The position numbers and the translations under genes are program-made. Below, in pieces: positions 1 to 8,301 of a stretch of DNA of 64,000 bases. The notes under the pieces are model-generated. The model had not been told where the DNA came from. It made no database searches and saw only the letters and a list, made by a program, of their open reading frames with translations. This stretch comes from CAMAUF01 sp046152925 (GTDB lineage Bacteria > Chloroflexota > Dehalococcoidia > Tepidiformales > Tepidiformaceae), in NCBI GenBank assembly GCA_046152925.1, contig JBJXFX010000159.1, positions 8,273-72,272 on the forward strand, in the 5' to 3' direction. Numbering within the stretch: position 1 is the stretch's first letter; every line of letters begins with the position of its first letter.

Positions 1-280
1 TTACGAGTTGGCTCTGTGGAAGCAGCGACCGGATGTCGTGACGGGCCCGGACAATCGCGAACACGACCGTTACCGCCATCGCCGCTTTGCCGGGGTTCAA
101 CATCGCCCGGACAGCACCGCCCGCGCCGCTGGCGCCCAGGTCGTCTTCCAGGATCGTCGAGAAGTACTCAATCGGCAGGAGTAACACGACCGCCGGGATC
201 AGCAATTTCGGGGCCCGGATCGCCAGCCCAAGGGCAACCAAGGCGGCCGCAACGCCGAGAGGCAAGGCCACATCGCTCAC
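1..280 (-). CDS. O-antigen ligase/polymerase-like membrane protein, N-terminal fragment
   Basis: Reading leftward from a GTG at 280, the frame stays open to the window edge (about 93 codons). The peptide starts VSDVALPLGVAAALVALGL and contains three hydrophobic stretches (about residues 5-22, 27-42 and 72-85), typical of the N-terminus of Wzy/WaaL-type polytopic proteins. The divergent neighbours are a Wzz-like protein and glycosyltransferases, which supports a role in polysaccharide polymerisation or ligation. The C-terminal part with the diagnostic loops is outside the window, so the family call is inference. Confidence 0.5.
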   Translation of the reverse strand, partial: MSDVALPLGVAAALVALGLAIRAPKLLIPAVVLLLPIEYFSTILEDDLGASGAGGAVRAMLNPGKAAMAVTVVFAIVRARHDIRSLLPQSQLV

Positions 281-387
281 TGGATGCCTCGACGCGCGAA
301 TGTCATCCGCCCGGCGCCTTGACGCGCGCCCGCCGCCCGTTCCACGCGATCTGCCCCCTTGCCATCCCCGCCCGGCGAGCCGCAGCT

Positions 388-417
388 TTGACCGCCCCGC
401 CTAGCGGAACCTACGAT
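388..417 (+). promoter_or_regulatory. Promoter of the polysaccharide operon, leaderless type
   Basis: A -35 box TTGACC (388-393) and a -10 box TACGAT (412-417) are separated by 18 bp. The ATG of the next gene is at 426, only 8 nt after the -10, so transcription would start at or next to the start codon. Confidence 0.6.
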
Positions 418-425
418 ACGGGGCG

Positions 426-1526
426 ATGCCCGGCGGAACCAGCGGCCTTGCGGGGGATATCTCCCTCTTCCGCCGGCGAGGATGGCTTTTCATCCCGGCG
501 GCGGTTGTTGGCCTGATCGCGAGCCTCTCGTTCGGCAACGTCGCTGGCGAATCCAACGCCGTCGCCTCCATGGCCCTCGATACCGTCATCCAGGACATCG
601 TCCTCGGCGGCGACCGCGGCCTCCGCGTCTTCGAAGCCCAATCCATGACCACCGACCCTGCCTTCATCGAAAAGGTCAAAGCCAAGGTCGGTGACCCCGC
701 CTTCGACTACGCCCGCTTCAGCATCGCCCTTGCCCCGATCTCCGTCGCCGATGGCGTCTCCAAGGGCATCATCACGGTCAGCGTCACCGACCCCGACAAG
801 CTCACCGCCGAACGCTACCGCGCCGGCTTCGTCGAAGTCTTCACCGAGGAGTACACAGCACCGGCCGGCCTCTGGCGCACCCGCTTCCTCTCCAAGAAGC
901 AGGAAGTCGTCGATGAGGCCGAGACCAGATACCAGAAGGCCTACGACGATTATCTCGCGGCGACCAAAGCGAAGGGCCTCCCCGGCGACGAAGTCCTCCG
1001 CTCCGTCTTTGCTCTCGGCTCGCTGACCGAGCGCTACAACATCGAACAGGTCACCCTCGAAGTCGAAGCCGCCGCAATCGACGCCGCGCTGCGCGACCCG
1101 GCGACCGCCGCGAGCAGCGTCCAGGCCGCGCGCATCCTTGGCGTCCCCGTCCCCGAAGGCCAGGCCGAGACGGCCCTCAAGCAACGTCGCGCCGTGATCA
1201 CCGCCACTCTCCAGGACCTCGCCAAGCGGCGCGATCCCCTCTCCGACGGCGCCGTAGGCCCCAGCATCCGGGCGATGGTCGATGACCTGCGCTCGCTCGC
1301 CGACATCCGGCGCGAAAGCTACGTCCGCCTGAACAACGCCACCGTCGCCGTGATCAGCGCCCAGAGCACGATCGCGACCAGTTACACCTTCTCCGGTGGC
1401 GTCTCGGGCACGACGCGCGGAAAAGTCGCCGTCGCTTTCGCGGTCACTCTCGTCCTCGGTGTTGTCGCGGTCTATGGGGTGGAGTGGTTCTCGCAAGTCC
1501 GGCGCCGCTTGCCGGCGGGGGCGTAA
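426..1526 (+). CDS. Wzz-like polysaccharide chain-length/co-polymerase protein
   Basis: A 366-aa inner-membrane protein with the two-helix layout of Wzz/YveK co-polymerases. TM1 lies at about residues 21-37 and TM2 at about 337-354, with a long alpha-helical, charged periplasmic domain between them (coiled-coil-like around 155-290). It lacks a C-terminal tyrosine kinase domain. It is the first gene of a + strand unit leading into two glycosyltransferases 3 bp downstream, and is divergent from a ligase-like gene. It probably controls chain length in a Wzx/Wzy-type pathway. The ATG at 426 is chosen because a -10 box sits 8 nt upstream. Confidence 0.7.
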   Translation: MPGGTSGLAGDISLFRRRGWLFIPAAVVGLIASLSFGNVAGESNAVASMALDTVIQDIVLGGDRGLRVFEAQSMTTDPAFIEKVKAKVGDPAFDYARFSIALAPISVADGVSKGIITVSVTDPDKLTAERYRAGFVEVFTEEYTAPAGLWRTRFLSKKQEVVDEAETRYQKAYDDYLAATKAKGLPGDEVLRSVFALGSLTERYNIEQVTLEVEAAAIDAALRDPATAASSVQAARILGVPVPEGQAETALKQRRAVITATLQDLAKRRDPLSDGAVGPSIRAMVDDLRSLADIRRESYVRLNNATVAVISAQSTIATSYTFSGGVSGTTRGKVAVAFAVTLVLGVVAVYGVEWFSQVRRRLPAGA

Positions 1527-1529
1527 GCC

Positions 1530-2534
1530 GTGCACATCGTCGAGATCAACGACATCGCCTCCGTCGCCAGCGACCTGAGCCGCGCCCTCGAACACCGCGG
1601 CCACCGTGTCACCGTGATCCGGCCGCGCCTGATCGGCGGTGGCCTCCCGTGGACAATCAAGCCCGTCGTCGGGCCGTTTCGCGCCCTCGAATGGGCCGAC
1701 ATCATCCAGCGGCTGCGTCGCGAAAAGCCCGACATCCTTCACATTCACTACGCCTACCTCGGGATGATCGGCGTCCTTGGGCGCTTTCCCTACATCCTCC
1801 ATTGCCACGGCAGCGATGTACGCGAGATCACGCCGTTCACGCGGCCGCTCGTCGAGCGCGCGCTGGCCGGCGCCCTCCGCGTCTACTACGCGACCCCCGA
1901 CCTCGCGCCATACGTCACCTCGCGCCGGCCGGACGCTGAGTTCCTGCCCAACCCGGTCGATTCCGAGGCCTTCGCGCCTACGACGCCTGCTACTGAGGCG
2001 AGCGGCGTCTACATCTGCTGTTCGCTCACCGACATCAAGGGCTGGCGGCGGCTCTACCGCGCCTGCGCCCAGCTCGCCAAGGTGCGCCCCGACATCCAAG
2101 TCACCGCCTTGGACTACGGAGACCATGTGCAAGCCTTCGCGAAGCTGCCCAACGTCCGCCTGCTCCCATTCCAACGGCGCGACCAGCTCCCCGCGCTGAT
2201 CAACCAGCACGCGATCGTCGTCGGCCAGGCCTTCCTTGGCGCGCTCGGCATGGCCGAGCTCGAGGCGATGGCGTGCGCCCGTCCGGTCGTCGCTTGGTAC
2301 CGCAACAACGCTGGCTACGTGGAGCCGCCGCCGATCTGGCGGGCTGTCGACGGCATCGACATCGCACGGGCTGTCATCCGGCTCCACGACGACCCAGCGG
2401 CCCGCGAGACCCTTGGCGACGCCGCGCGCGGTTGGGTCGTCCGCAACCATGGCATGGATCACACGGCTGCGCGGGTCGAAGCCGCGGGCGTCGACGCCCT
2501 TGAGACCTATCGAGCCGCGCGGGCCGCCTCATGA
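1530..2534 (+). CDS. Family 4 (GT-B) glycosyltransferase
   Basis: A 334-aa cytoplasmic glycosyltransferase. The N-terminal Rossmann half carries a DILHIHYAY segment and HCHGSDVRE. The C-terminal nucleotide-sugar half has the EX7E-like GMAELEAMACARPVV stretch at about residues 237-252. The start is a GTG 3 bp after the Wzz-like stop, so translation is probably coupled. It should transfer a sugar from an activated donor onto a growing surface glycan; donor and acceptor cannot be told from sequence. Confidence 0.85.
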   Translation: MHIVEINDIASVASDLSRALEHRGHRVTVIRPRLIGGGLPWTIKPVVGPFRALEWADIIQRLRREKPDILHIHYAYLGMIGVLGRFPYILHCHGSDVREITPFTRPLVERALAGALRVYYATPDLAPYVTSRRPDAEFLPNPVDSEAFAPTTPATEASGVYICCSLTDIKGWRRLYRACAQLAKVRPDIQVTALDYGDHVQAFAKLPNVRLLPFQRRDQLPALINQHAIVVGQAFLGALGMAELEAMACARPVVAWYRNNAGYVEPPPIWRAVDGIDIARAVIRLHDDPAARETLGDAARGWVVRNHGMDHTAARVEAAGVDALETYRAARAAS

Positions 2535-3556
2535 GCAGCCAGCCGCTCGCCAACGCCGACCTGAGCCTCCCCGAGCGCCCGCTCGTCTCGATCGTCATCC
2601 CCTGCCTGAACGAAGAGCGCTACATCGAGGCGCTGCTCGACTCCCTCGCCGCGCAGGACTACGGCGCTGGCGAGATCGAAGTCCTCGTCTCCGATGGCGG
2701 CTCCAGCGACCGTACGCGCGCGATCGTCCGCGCCTACGCCAGCCCTCTCCGCCGCCTCGAGGTCGTTGATAACCCGCGCCGCATCACCGTGGCTGGTCTG
2801 AACGAGGGGATGCGCGTCGCCACCGGCGATTGCTGGATCATCATCGGGGCGCACAGCAGCGTCCGCCCCGACTTCGTCCGGGCCTCCGTTGAGGGCCTGC
2901 GACGCACGCGCGCCGCCTGCGTCGGCGGGCCCATCGACACCATTGGCGAAGGCCCCACCGGCAGAGCGATCGCCGCCGCGATGTCGTCGCCCTTCGGCGT
3001 CGGCAACGCCCGTTTCCGCTATTCCGGCCGCGAAGGCGAGGTCGATACCGTCCCCTTTGGCTGCTACCACCGGAAGGTCTGGGAGCTTGTCGGCGAGTTC
3101 GATGAAACCGTCGACGGCGCCGATGAAGACAGCTACAACGAGCGCCTGATCGCCGCCGGCGGCAAAATCGTCCTCATCCCGGAGATCCGCAGCAGCTACT
3201 TCCCGCGCCGCACGCTCAAGGCGTTGGCCAAGCAGTATTGGGAGTACGGCGCGGCAAAGGGGACGCTGCTGGGCCGCGGCCGCCACCTCCAGCCGCGCCA
3301 CTTCGCCCCCTCCGCGATGGTCGCTGGCGCCCCTGCGCTGCTCATGCTCTGGCCCATGTTCCGCTGGGCGAAGTGGCTTCTGCGCGCGCTCTCGGTCGCC
3401 TACGTCGTCCTCGGCTTCCGCGCCGCCCGAAAGGCCGCCGCCAAGAGCGGGGCCGGCCCCGTGCGCACGCTCCTCGCGATCGCCACCATGCACGCAAGCT
3501 ACGGAGCGGGCTTCCTCGCCGGCGCCGTCCGCGAATGGCGTCGCCTACACCGCTGA
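2531..3556 (+). CDS. Family 2 (GT-A) glycosyltransferase with membrane-associated C-terminus
   Basis: A 341-aa GT2 enzyme. VSIVIPCLNEERYIEAL at about 19-35 and VSDGGSSDRT at about 55-64 form the nucleotide-sugar-binding core. A DETVDGADEDSYNERL segment near 197-212 supplies the ED-type base and acceptor region. Hydrophobic helices at about 260-300 probably hold it at the membrane. It overlaps the preceding GT4 by ATGA. Similar ExoA-like GT2 enzymes act in exopolysaccharide assembly; the specific linkage is unknown. Confidence 0.85.
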   Translation: MSSQPLANADLSLPERPLVSIVIPCLNEERYIEALLDSLAAQDYGAGEIEVLVSDGGSSDRTRAIVRAYASPLRRLEVVDNPRRITVAGLNEGMRVATGDCWIIIGAHSSVRPDFVRASVEGLRRTRAACVGGPIDTIGEGPTGRAIAAAMSSPFGVGNARFRYSGREGEVDTVPFGCYHRKVWELVGEFDETVDGADEDSYNERLIAAGGKIVLIPEIRSSYFPRRTLKALAKQYWEYGAAKGTLLGRGRHLQPRHFAPSAMVAGAPALLMLWPMFRWAKWLLRALSVAYVVLGFRAARKAAAKSGAGPVRTLLAIATMHASYGAGFLAGAVREWRRLHR

Positions 3557-3563
3557 GGCGCTC

Positions 3564-4136
3564 ATGACGCACGAGATCCACACGCCAAGCGTCCGCCCAC
3601 CCGTCGCACTCGGTTGCGCCGCGATGGTCGCGGTCGTGGCGCTCCTTGCCGGCGCCGTCGTCTTCGCCGTCACCTTCCTCGAGTCGGGGTCGGACTCCAG
3701 CCGCGCCGTCCTCGATCCCGTCGACGCCTACCCGCCCGACTCGTTCGCCTTCGAGCCCGAACACCACATCTACCTCGTCCGCATCGGCCCCGCTCGCTTC
3801 TTCGCGCTCCACGATCTGGACGCGTCGAACCGCGCCGCCCAGGGGCGCCGCTGCCGGGTGGTCACCGCGGACCGGGCGCAACCGGCGTTCCGCGGCGTGG
3901 CCGAGCGCTTCTCCGGCCGCCAGAGCCCCGGCGCCGCACAATTCGAGCTGTTCTTCTACGAGGAGTGCAACGGCGCGGTCTACGATGCGACCGGCATCCG
4001 CCTCGACCGCGATGGCCGCAACCTTGACCGCTACCCCGTCGAGATCGACGACGCCGGCCGCGTCGTCGTCGACTTCGGCAAGCGCCAATGCTCGCGCCGC
4101 GAAGGGACCGCCTTCTTCCTTGAGGAGAAGTGCTGA
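3564..4136 (+). CDS. Membrane-anchored Rieske-like protein lacking canonical cluster ligands
   Basis: A 190-aa protein with an N-terminal signal anchor (about residues 14-37) and an extracytoplasmic domain. The end of that domain (EECNGAVYDATG, then LDRYPVEIDDAGRVVVDFG) follows the pattern around the second Rieske ligand box and the closing strands (CPCHGS.F...G...L..YPV....G.V.VD). One Cys of each box is present (RCRV and EECNG), but the ligand His of the second box is Asn and no CxH pair exists, so a [2Fe-2S] cluster is unlikely. Another Cys pair near the C-terminus could form a disulfide. It starts 7 bp after the GT2 gene. The Rieske relationship is my inference from pattern. Confidence 0.5.
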   Translation: MTHEIHTPSVRPPVALGCAAMVAVVALLAGAVVFAVTFLESGSDSSRAVLDPVDAYPPDSFAFEPEHHIYLVRIGPARFFALHDLDASNRAAQGRRCRVVTADRAQPAFRGVAERFSGRQSPGAAQFELFFYEECNGAVYDATGIRLDRDGRNLDRYPVEIDDAGRVVVDFGKRQCSRREGTAFFLEEKC

Positions 4137-4209
4137 GTCCAAGAGGCCCTCGCATGGCGGCACGGAACCGTTGCGCCCGGTCGCGCGTTATCGTCATGAG
4201 GGGGTCCTC

Positions 4210-5661
4210 ATGGACGAAGCACCGGCATCACACCTGGGTCGCCGGGGAGCCGCTCCTGTGACCCCGGCCCCTCTCACGCCCACCGAAGAGCGCATCCTCG
4301 CCCTGATCCGCGAGGGCCGCGTCGACGCCGAAATCGCCGTCCAGCTCGGCCTCTCAGTCGGCGACCTCAAGGCTCGCGTCGAACGGCTGATGACCAAGAC
4401 CGGCGCCACCTCGCGCGCCGCCATCCGTCCCGGCGCGGTCTGGCCGCAGCCGGCCAGCCAGCCCGTCGAAGCGATGCCCGTGGCCATCTCCGAGCCACCA
4501 CGACCAGCCTCCCCGTGGCACTGGAGTTGGCCGCTGGCGGTCGCCGTCGTGCTCGGCGCGGCCCTCGTTGGCGCGATGGTTGGCTTCGCCCTTCGCCGTC
4601 AGCCCGACGCGAGCCAGCCCACCGCCCCAGCCGTCCAAAGCCTCCAGGCGGACCCGGTCGAGGCGCCGCCACCCGTGGCGCCACTGCGCGGGAGCCTCTA
4701 CCTCCAACCGCCACTGGCCCCGCCCGACGGCGTCGTCCTCGTTGGGCTCCGGCGCACCGATGGCCAAAACGAAGTCGTCCGGTGGACCGCCGGCCGGGGT
4801 GTCGAAGTGCTCCTCTCTGCCCAAGACGCAAGCGTCGTCAACCTTGAGTCCGACCCCCGGGGTGCGCTGCTCGTGGCCTCCGTCTGCATCGAACGCGGCT
4901 GCGACCCCGGCCGCCCGTTGGCGACACGCGTGCTCGTCTCGGAGGACGCTGGCCGGACCTGGAAGCCCGTCCCGGAGCGCGGCCAACGGGTCGAGACGGT
5001 CCTCGCCGCTGCCGCCCGCGCCCCCGCGCGAGATCCGATGGCCGATGGTACAGCCAGCCCTCTTGAGGGCGCTCCCGCGGAAGTCTGGCTCGGCGGTGCA
5101 CGGACGCTGCGCGTCGCAGCCAGCGGTGCGGATCTCGCTCTCGGTGGGACCAAGCCCGGCGACCCGCTACTCACGGCGGCGACGCTCACCTTCGGCAACT
5201 TCACCCTCCAAAGCGCCGCGGCGCCCTACGAGAGCGTGCGCCAGCGCGGGACGCGCACCCTTTGGGGCAGCGCCTGGCTCGCCCTTCGCGAGGCAGGCGA
5301 CGTCGTCGAAGGCGTCCGACTTCACCCGGTCACGATCACCGTGAACGACCAGGACCTCGCCTGGGCCTCGGTGATCGCGCTCCCCTATGACCTGCTCGGC
5401 GACGGGTTCCTCGTGAAGGCCGTGCTCACCGGCGGCTGGACCTCCCACACCCCGCCGGCCGGCCGCGACTGCACGCCGCTCCGCGAGTCCGCCTCCGAGT
5501 TCACCCCGATCCTCGATTGCGTCCCGCCGTGGGCGTTCGTCCGGCCGGCAGCAGGCGGCGCGATCCTCGGAGAGGGCGGCGCCTGGGTCCGGGTCGAATC
5601 CCAGCTGACCGGCGCCGAGGGCTGGCTGCCCGCCGCCGCGCTGGCCCCAGCCTCTCCGTGA
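4210..5661 (+). CDS. LuxR-type HTH protein tethered to the membrane with a large extracytoplasmic domain
   Basis: A 483-aa protein in three parts. Residues about 22-70 resemble a LuxR/sigma-region-4 HTH (LTPTEERILALIREGRVDAEI, then LSVGDLKARVERLM). A single TM helix lies at about 101-122. A secreted part of about 340 residues follows, with beta-rich sensor-like sequence (SEDAGRTWKPV resembles a BNR/sialidase-propeller repeat) and a possible SH3-like C-terminus. The start ATG 4210 is the first in-frame Met before the HTH. The layout suggests a one-component membrane regulator reading an external signal, but target and ligand are unknown. It may be a structural protein with a degenerate HTH. 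Confidence 0.6.
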   Translation: MDEAPASHLGRRGAAPVTPAPLTPTEERILALIREGRVDAEIAVQLGLSVGDLKARVERLMTKTGATSRAAIRPGAVWPQPASQPVEAMPVAISEPPRPASPWHWSWPLAVAVVLGAALVGAMVGFALRRQPDASQPTAPAVQSLQADPVEAPPPVAPLRGSLYLQPPLAPPDGVVLVGLRRTDGQNEVVRWTAGRGVEVLLSAQDASVVNLESDPRGALLVASVCIERGCDPGRPLATRVLVSEDAGRTWKPVPERGQRVETVLAAAARAPARDPMADGTASPLEGAPAEVWLGGARTLRVAASGADLALGGTKPGDPLLTAATLTFGNFTLQSAAAPYESVRQRGTRTLWGSAWLALREAGDVVEGVRLHPVTITVNDQDLAWASVIALPYDLLGDGFLVKAVLTGGWTSHTPPAGRDCTPLRESASEFTPILDCVPPWAFVRPAAGGAILGEGGAWVRVESQLTGAEGWLPAAALAPASP

Positions 5662-5768
5662 CGCCCCCGTTGCGCCCCCCTTCGACTACCAGCTAGGGCA
5701 CCCCGCCCGTAGAATCTCGGACTCATTGACTTTCTGGGCGCGCCCGCCGCCCGGCCCTCCGGAGCACC

Positions 5769-7343
5769 ATGAACACCATCGAATTCCTTCAGATCTCGTC
5801 GGCTGTCGTCGCCGACCGTGAAGCCCTCGTCGAGGTTGGCGGCAATGGCAAGCGCATTCTCTACATGGACATGTACCCCGCCGTCGTGAAGCTCGCCAAC
5901 GCCCTCACGGCACTCGGCGTGGAAAAGGGCCAGAAGGTCGCCACCATGTCGGTCAACAGCGCCGACTACGTCATCACCTACTACGCCTGCGCGATGCTCG
6001 GCGTCACCTTCGTCCCCCTCAACTTCCGCGCCAAGGACGAAGAGCTTACCTACATGATCAACGCGAGCCAGTCGGTCGCGCTCTTCGTTTCCGACCGCTA
6101 CCGCTCCCTCGTCGACCGCATCCGGCCCACCCTCGATTCCACCCAGCACTTCATCACCTACGACACGCCGGCGGCGGACTACCTCTCGTACGACTCCATC
6201 GTCGCCGCCGCGAGCGAGGACGAGCCCTGGGTCGATGTCGACGACCACGACGCGACGATCATCATCTTCACCTCTGGCACCACCGCGATGCCGAAGGGCG
6301 TCCAGCTCACCTATCTGGACATGACGGCCTACGTCACGAACCAGAACCCGGCCGACCCCGACATCCACGACAAGCTGCTCGTCTCGGCCCCGTTCTTCCA
6401 TGTCGCGGGCGCCACTTCGATGATGCTGGCGATCTGGAGCGGCCGGACGCTGGTGATCCTTCCGGCGTTTTCGCCCGAAGAATGGCTGCGCGCCGTCCAC
6501 GAAGAGGGCGCGACCCACGCCTTCGTCGTCCCCACCATGCTCAAGCGGATCGTCGAACACCCGGACTTCGCGAAGTACAACCTCTCGACCATGCGCCAGA
6601 TCACCTACGGCGCCGCGCCGATGCCGTACGAGGTCGTCCGTAAGGCCTGCGATGTCATGAACCCGCTCGAAATCGGCCTGATCAACGCCTACGGCCAGAC
6701 CGAATCCACGGCCACCCTTACCTTCCTGGACGCCAGCGACCACGACCTTCGCGCCGACACCGCTGTCAAGGAGAAGCGCCTCCGCTCCGTCGGCAAGCCG
6801 ATGCCCGACGTCGAAATCGGCATCATGAACGATGGCAACGTCCTCCTCGCCGCCGGCAAGGAGGGCGAAATCTGCGTCCGTTCGCCGCGCGTGATGAAGG
6901 GCTACTTCAAGCAGGAAGCGGAGACCGCCAGCGCGATCGTCGATGGCTGGCTCCACACCGGCGACGTTGGCTACGTCGACGAAGGCGGCTACCTCTTCAT
7001 CACTGGCCGCAAGAAGGACCTCATCATCCGTGGCGGCGAGAACATCTCGCCCGGCGAGATCGAGGCCGCACTGACGGCCCACCCCGCCATCGAAGAAGCC
7101 GCTGTGATCGGCGTCCCCGACACGGAATGGGGCGAAGTCGTGAAGGCCGTGATTGTCCTGAAGCCCGGCGCGAAAGCGACCGTCGCGGAGCTGGTGGAGT
7201 ACACGAAGGGCCGCCTCGCGAGCTACAAAGCGCCGCAATACTACGCCGTCGTCGCGGAGCTCCCGCGGAACCCGATGGGCAAAGTGCTCAAGGTGGACCT
7301 CCGGAAGACGAACGGCGAGCCCGTGAATGAGGGGATTGGGTAG
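5769..7343 (+). CDS. AMP-dependent acyl-CoA synthetase/ligase
   Basis: A 524-aa ANL-superfamily enzyme that activates a carboxylic acid with ATP to acyl-AMP and then acyl-CoA. It has the P-loop FTSGTTAMPKG at about 168-178, the NAYGQTES A5-type motif near 317-324, WLHTGDVGY near 396, the hinge GRKKDLIIRGGENI near 414-427 and the catalytic Lys in NPMGKVLK near the C-terminus. It is probably monocistronic; a TAGAAT -10 lies at 5710-5715, leaving a leader of about 45 nt. The substrate (medium/long fatty acid or aromatic acid) cannot be decided. Confidence 0.9.
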   Translation: MNTIEFLQISSAVVADREALVEVGGNGKRILYMDMYPAVVKLANALTALGVEKGQKVATMSVNSADYVITYYACAMLGVTFVPLNFRAKDEELTYMINASQSVALFVSDRYRSLVDRIRPTLDSTQHFITYDTPAADYLSYDSIVAAASEDEPWVDVDDHDATIIIFTSGTTAMPKGVQLTYLDMTAYVTNQNPADPDIHDKLLVSAPFFHVAGATSMMLAIWSGRTLVILPAFSPEEWLRAVHEEGATHAFVVPTMLKRIVEHPDFAKYNLSTMRQITYGAAPMPYEVVRKACDVMNPLEIGLINAYGQTESTATLTFLDASDHDLRADTAVKEKRLRSVGKPMPDVEIGIMNDGNVLLAAGKEGEICVRSPRVMKGYFKQEAETASAIVDGWLHTGDVGYVDEGGYLFITGRKKDLIIRGGENISPGEIEAALTAHPAIEEAAVIGVPDTEWGEVVKAVIVLKPGAKATVAELVEYTKGRLASYKAPQYYAVVAELPRNPMGKVLKVDLRKTNGEPVNEGIG

Positions 7344-7882
7344 GCAGAGGAAAGGGCAAAGTGGAAAGAGGAAGGCCGGGGCGCGCCCCAAGCGGGCCGC
7401 GGACGTGAGTGAGCGGGTCCGTGATTGTTGCGGCGGTTTCGGGCCTCGTCGCGCCGCCAAAAAATCGCGTGACATGAACACGTGGTGAGCACATCGCTGG
7501 CGTGTGCACATGTTGAGGCCGTCGTGTGGACGCAACTGTGTGTTGGCCGGTGAGGGGGTCGTGTGTTGCACTCGCGAACCTCGCTCGAAGACGTTCCGAT
7601 TACTGGGGAGGCGTCGAATGCGCACCGACACGCGGACCCGCGTCTTGGCGATGAGCCTGGCTTGAGCCTGCATGGGAAGGCTCGTCGTGGGATGAGCGTT
7701 GGGGCGAAATGGATGAGCCTGGATGAGCCTCCGCTTGTTTGATGAGCCTTGGCTCATGAGGCTCATTGGGTGGTTCGTCTTTCGTCCTTCGGAGCGCGGC
7801 GTCGGCGGGTGGAGACGAGGCATGGGGCTGACGGTAGCGGGGCGAGAGGCGATGGCCGAGGGGCCGACGGCGCTGATTGTCG
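7344..7882. other. Non-coding accessory stretch with GATGAGCCT repeats
   Basis: About 540 bp without a convincing gene. It starts with a purine-rich tract (7344-7374), then GTG/CAC-rich sequence of lower GC than the flanks (7430-7560), then the GATGAGCCT repeat cluster (7650-7766). It borders a toxin-antitoxin remnant and looks like an accessory insertion point. Confidence 0.5.
7650..7766. repeat. Cluster of GATGAGCCT iterons with a hairpin
   Basis: GATGAGCCT occurs at 7650-7658, 7712-7720, 7722-7730 and 7741-7749. Near-copies lie at 7662-7669 (TTGAGCCT) and 7691-7698 (GATGAGCG). Inverted copies lie at 7751-7757 (GGCTCAT) and 7759-7766 (AGGCTCAT). ATGAGCC (7742-7748) and GGCTCAT (7751-7757) form a perfect 7-bp inverted repeat around TT. 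Confidence 0.7.
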
Positions 7883-7900
7883 TCTGATACGATGATCAGA
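7883..7900 (+). promoter_or_regulatory. Operator palindrome overlapping the -10 box of the VapB-like gene
   Basis: TCTGAT (7883-7888) and ATCAGA (7895-7900) form a perfect 6-bp inverted repeat with a 6-bp spacer. It overlaps a TACGAT -10 box (7888-7893), and its last base is the A of the ATG. This suits autorepression by an antitoxin dimer on a leaderless promoter. Confidence 0.55.
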
Positions 7901-8301
7901 TGCAGGCCACCATCGAGCTCGACAACGAGACCGCGAGGGCGTTGGAGTCACGGGCAGCGGCGCTCGGCATCACCGTGGAGCGAGTGATCGAGTCCGCGTT
8001 GCGTGGGGTCGCCCATGAACTGCTGCGAGCGCGATCGACGAGCGTTGAGCCCGAGGCGCAGGCTTCGAGCGAGACCACCGGAAGTGCGGATGCGGAAACT
8101 CGCCAACTGATCCGCCGTCAGGCACGAGCGGTGCGAACGAGGCAACGCACGCACGATGGAGCCGGGCTCCCCGGGCCACCGAGGCCTCCCTCGAACGATA
8201 CGGGCGCCTTCGTCCTTCCGACCTGGGACGGTGGCCTTCTGATCGACATCGGGTGCAGTTCGCGGGCACTGGAAGAGCTTGAAGGCCCGAGTCACCGGTA
8301 G
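7900..8301 (+). CDS. VapB-type antitoxin of a VapBC-like pair
   Basis: A 133-aa protein. The N-terminus (MQATIELDNETARALESRAA, then LGITVERVIESALRG) has the beta-strand/helix-helix pattern of ribbon-helix-helix antitoxins. The middle is low-complexity and Arg-rich. The C-terminus (FVLPTWDGGLLIDIG) resembles the toxin-neutralising LPTF..GL tail of antitoxins paired with TIGR00028-type VapC. The stop TAG shares one base with the GTG of the PIN gene (TAGTG). An inverted repeat over the promoter suggests autoregulation. Confidence 0.65.
   Translation: MQATIELDNETARALESRAAALGITVERVIESALRGVAHELLRARSTSVEPEAQASSETTGSADAETRQLIRRQARAVRTRQRTHDGAGLPGPPRPPSNDTGAFVLPTWDGGLLIDIGCSSRALEELEGPSHR

Noticed and set aside
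411..2462. Long open frame on the minus strand (683 codons)
   Set aside because: It is antisense to the Wzz-like and GT4 genes, and its sequence is the Asp/Arg/Gly-rich filler expected opposite GC-rich codons, with no domain.
5385..7823. 812-codon minus-strand frame
   Set aside because: Opposite the acyl-CoA synthetase gene; no motif, and the + strand protein is certain.
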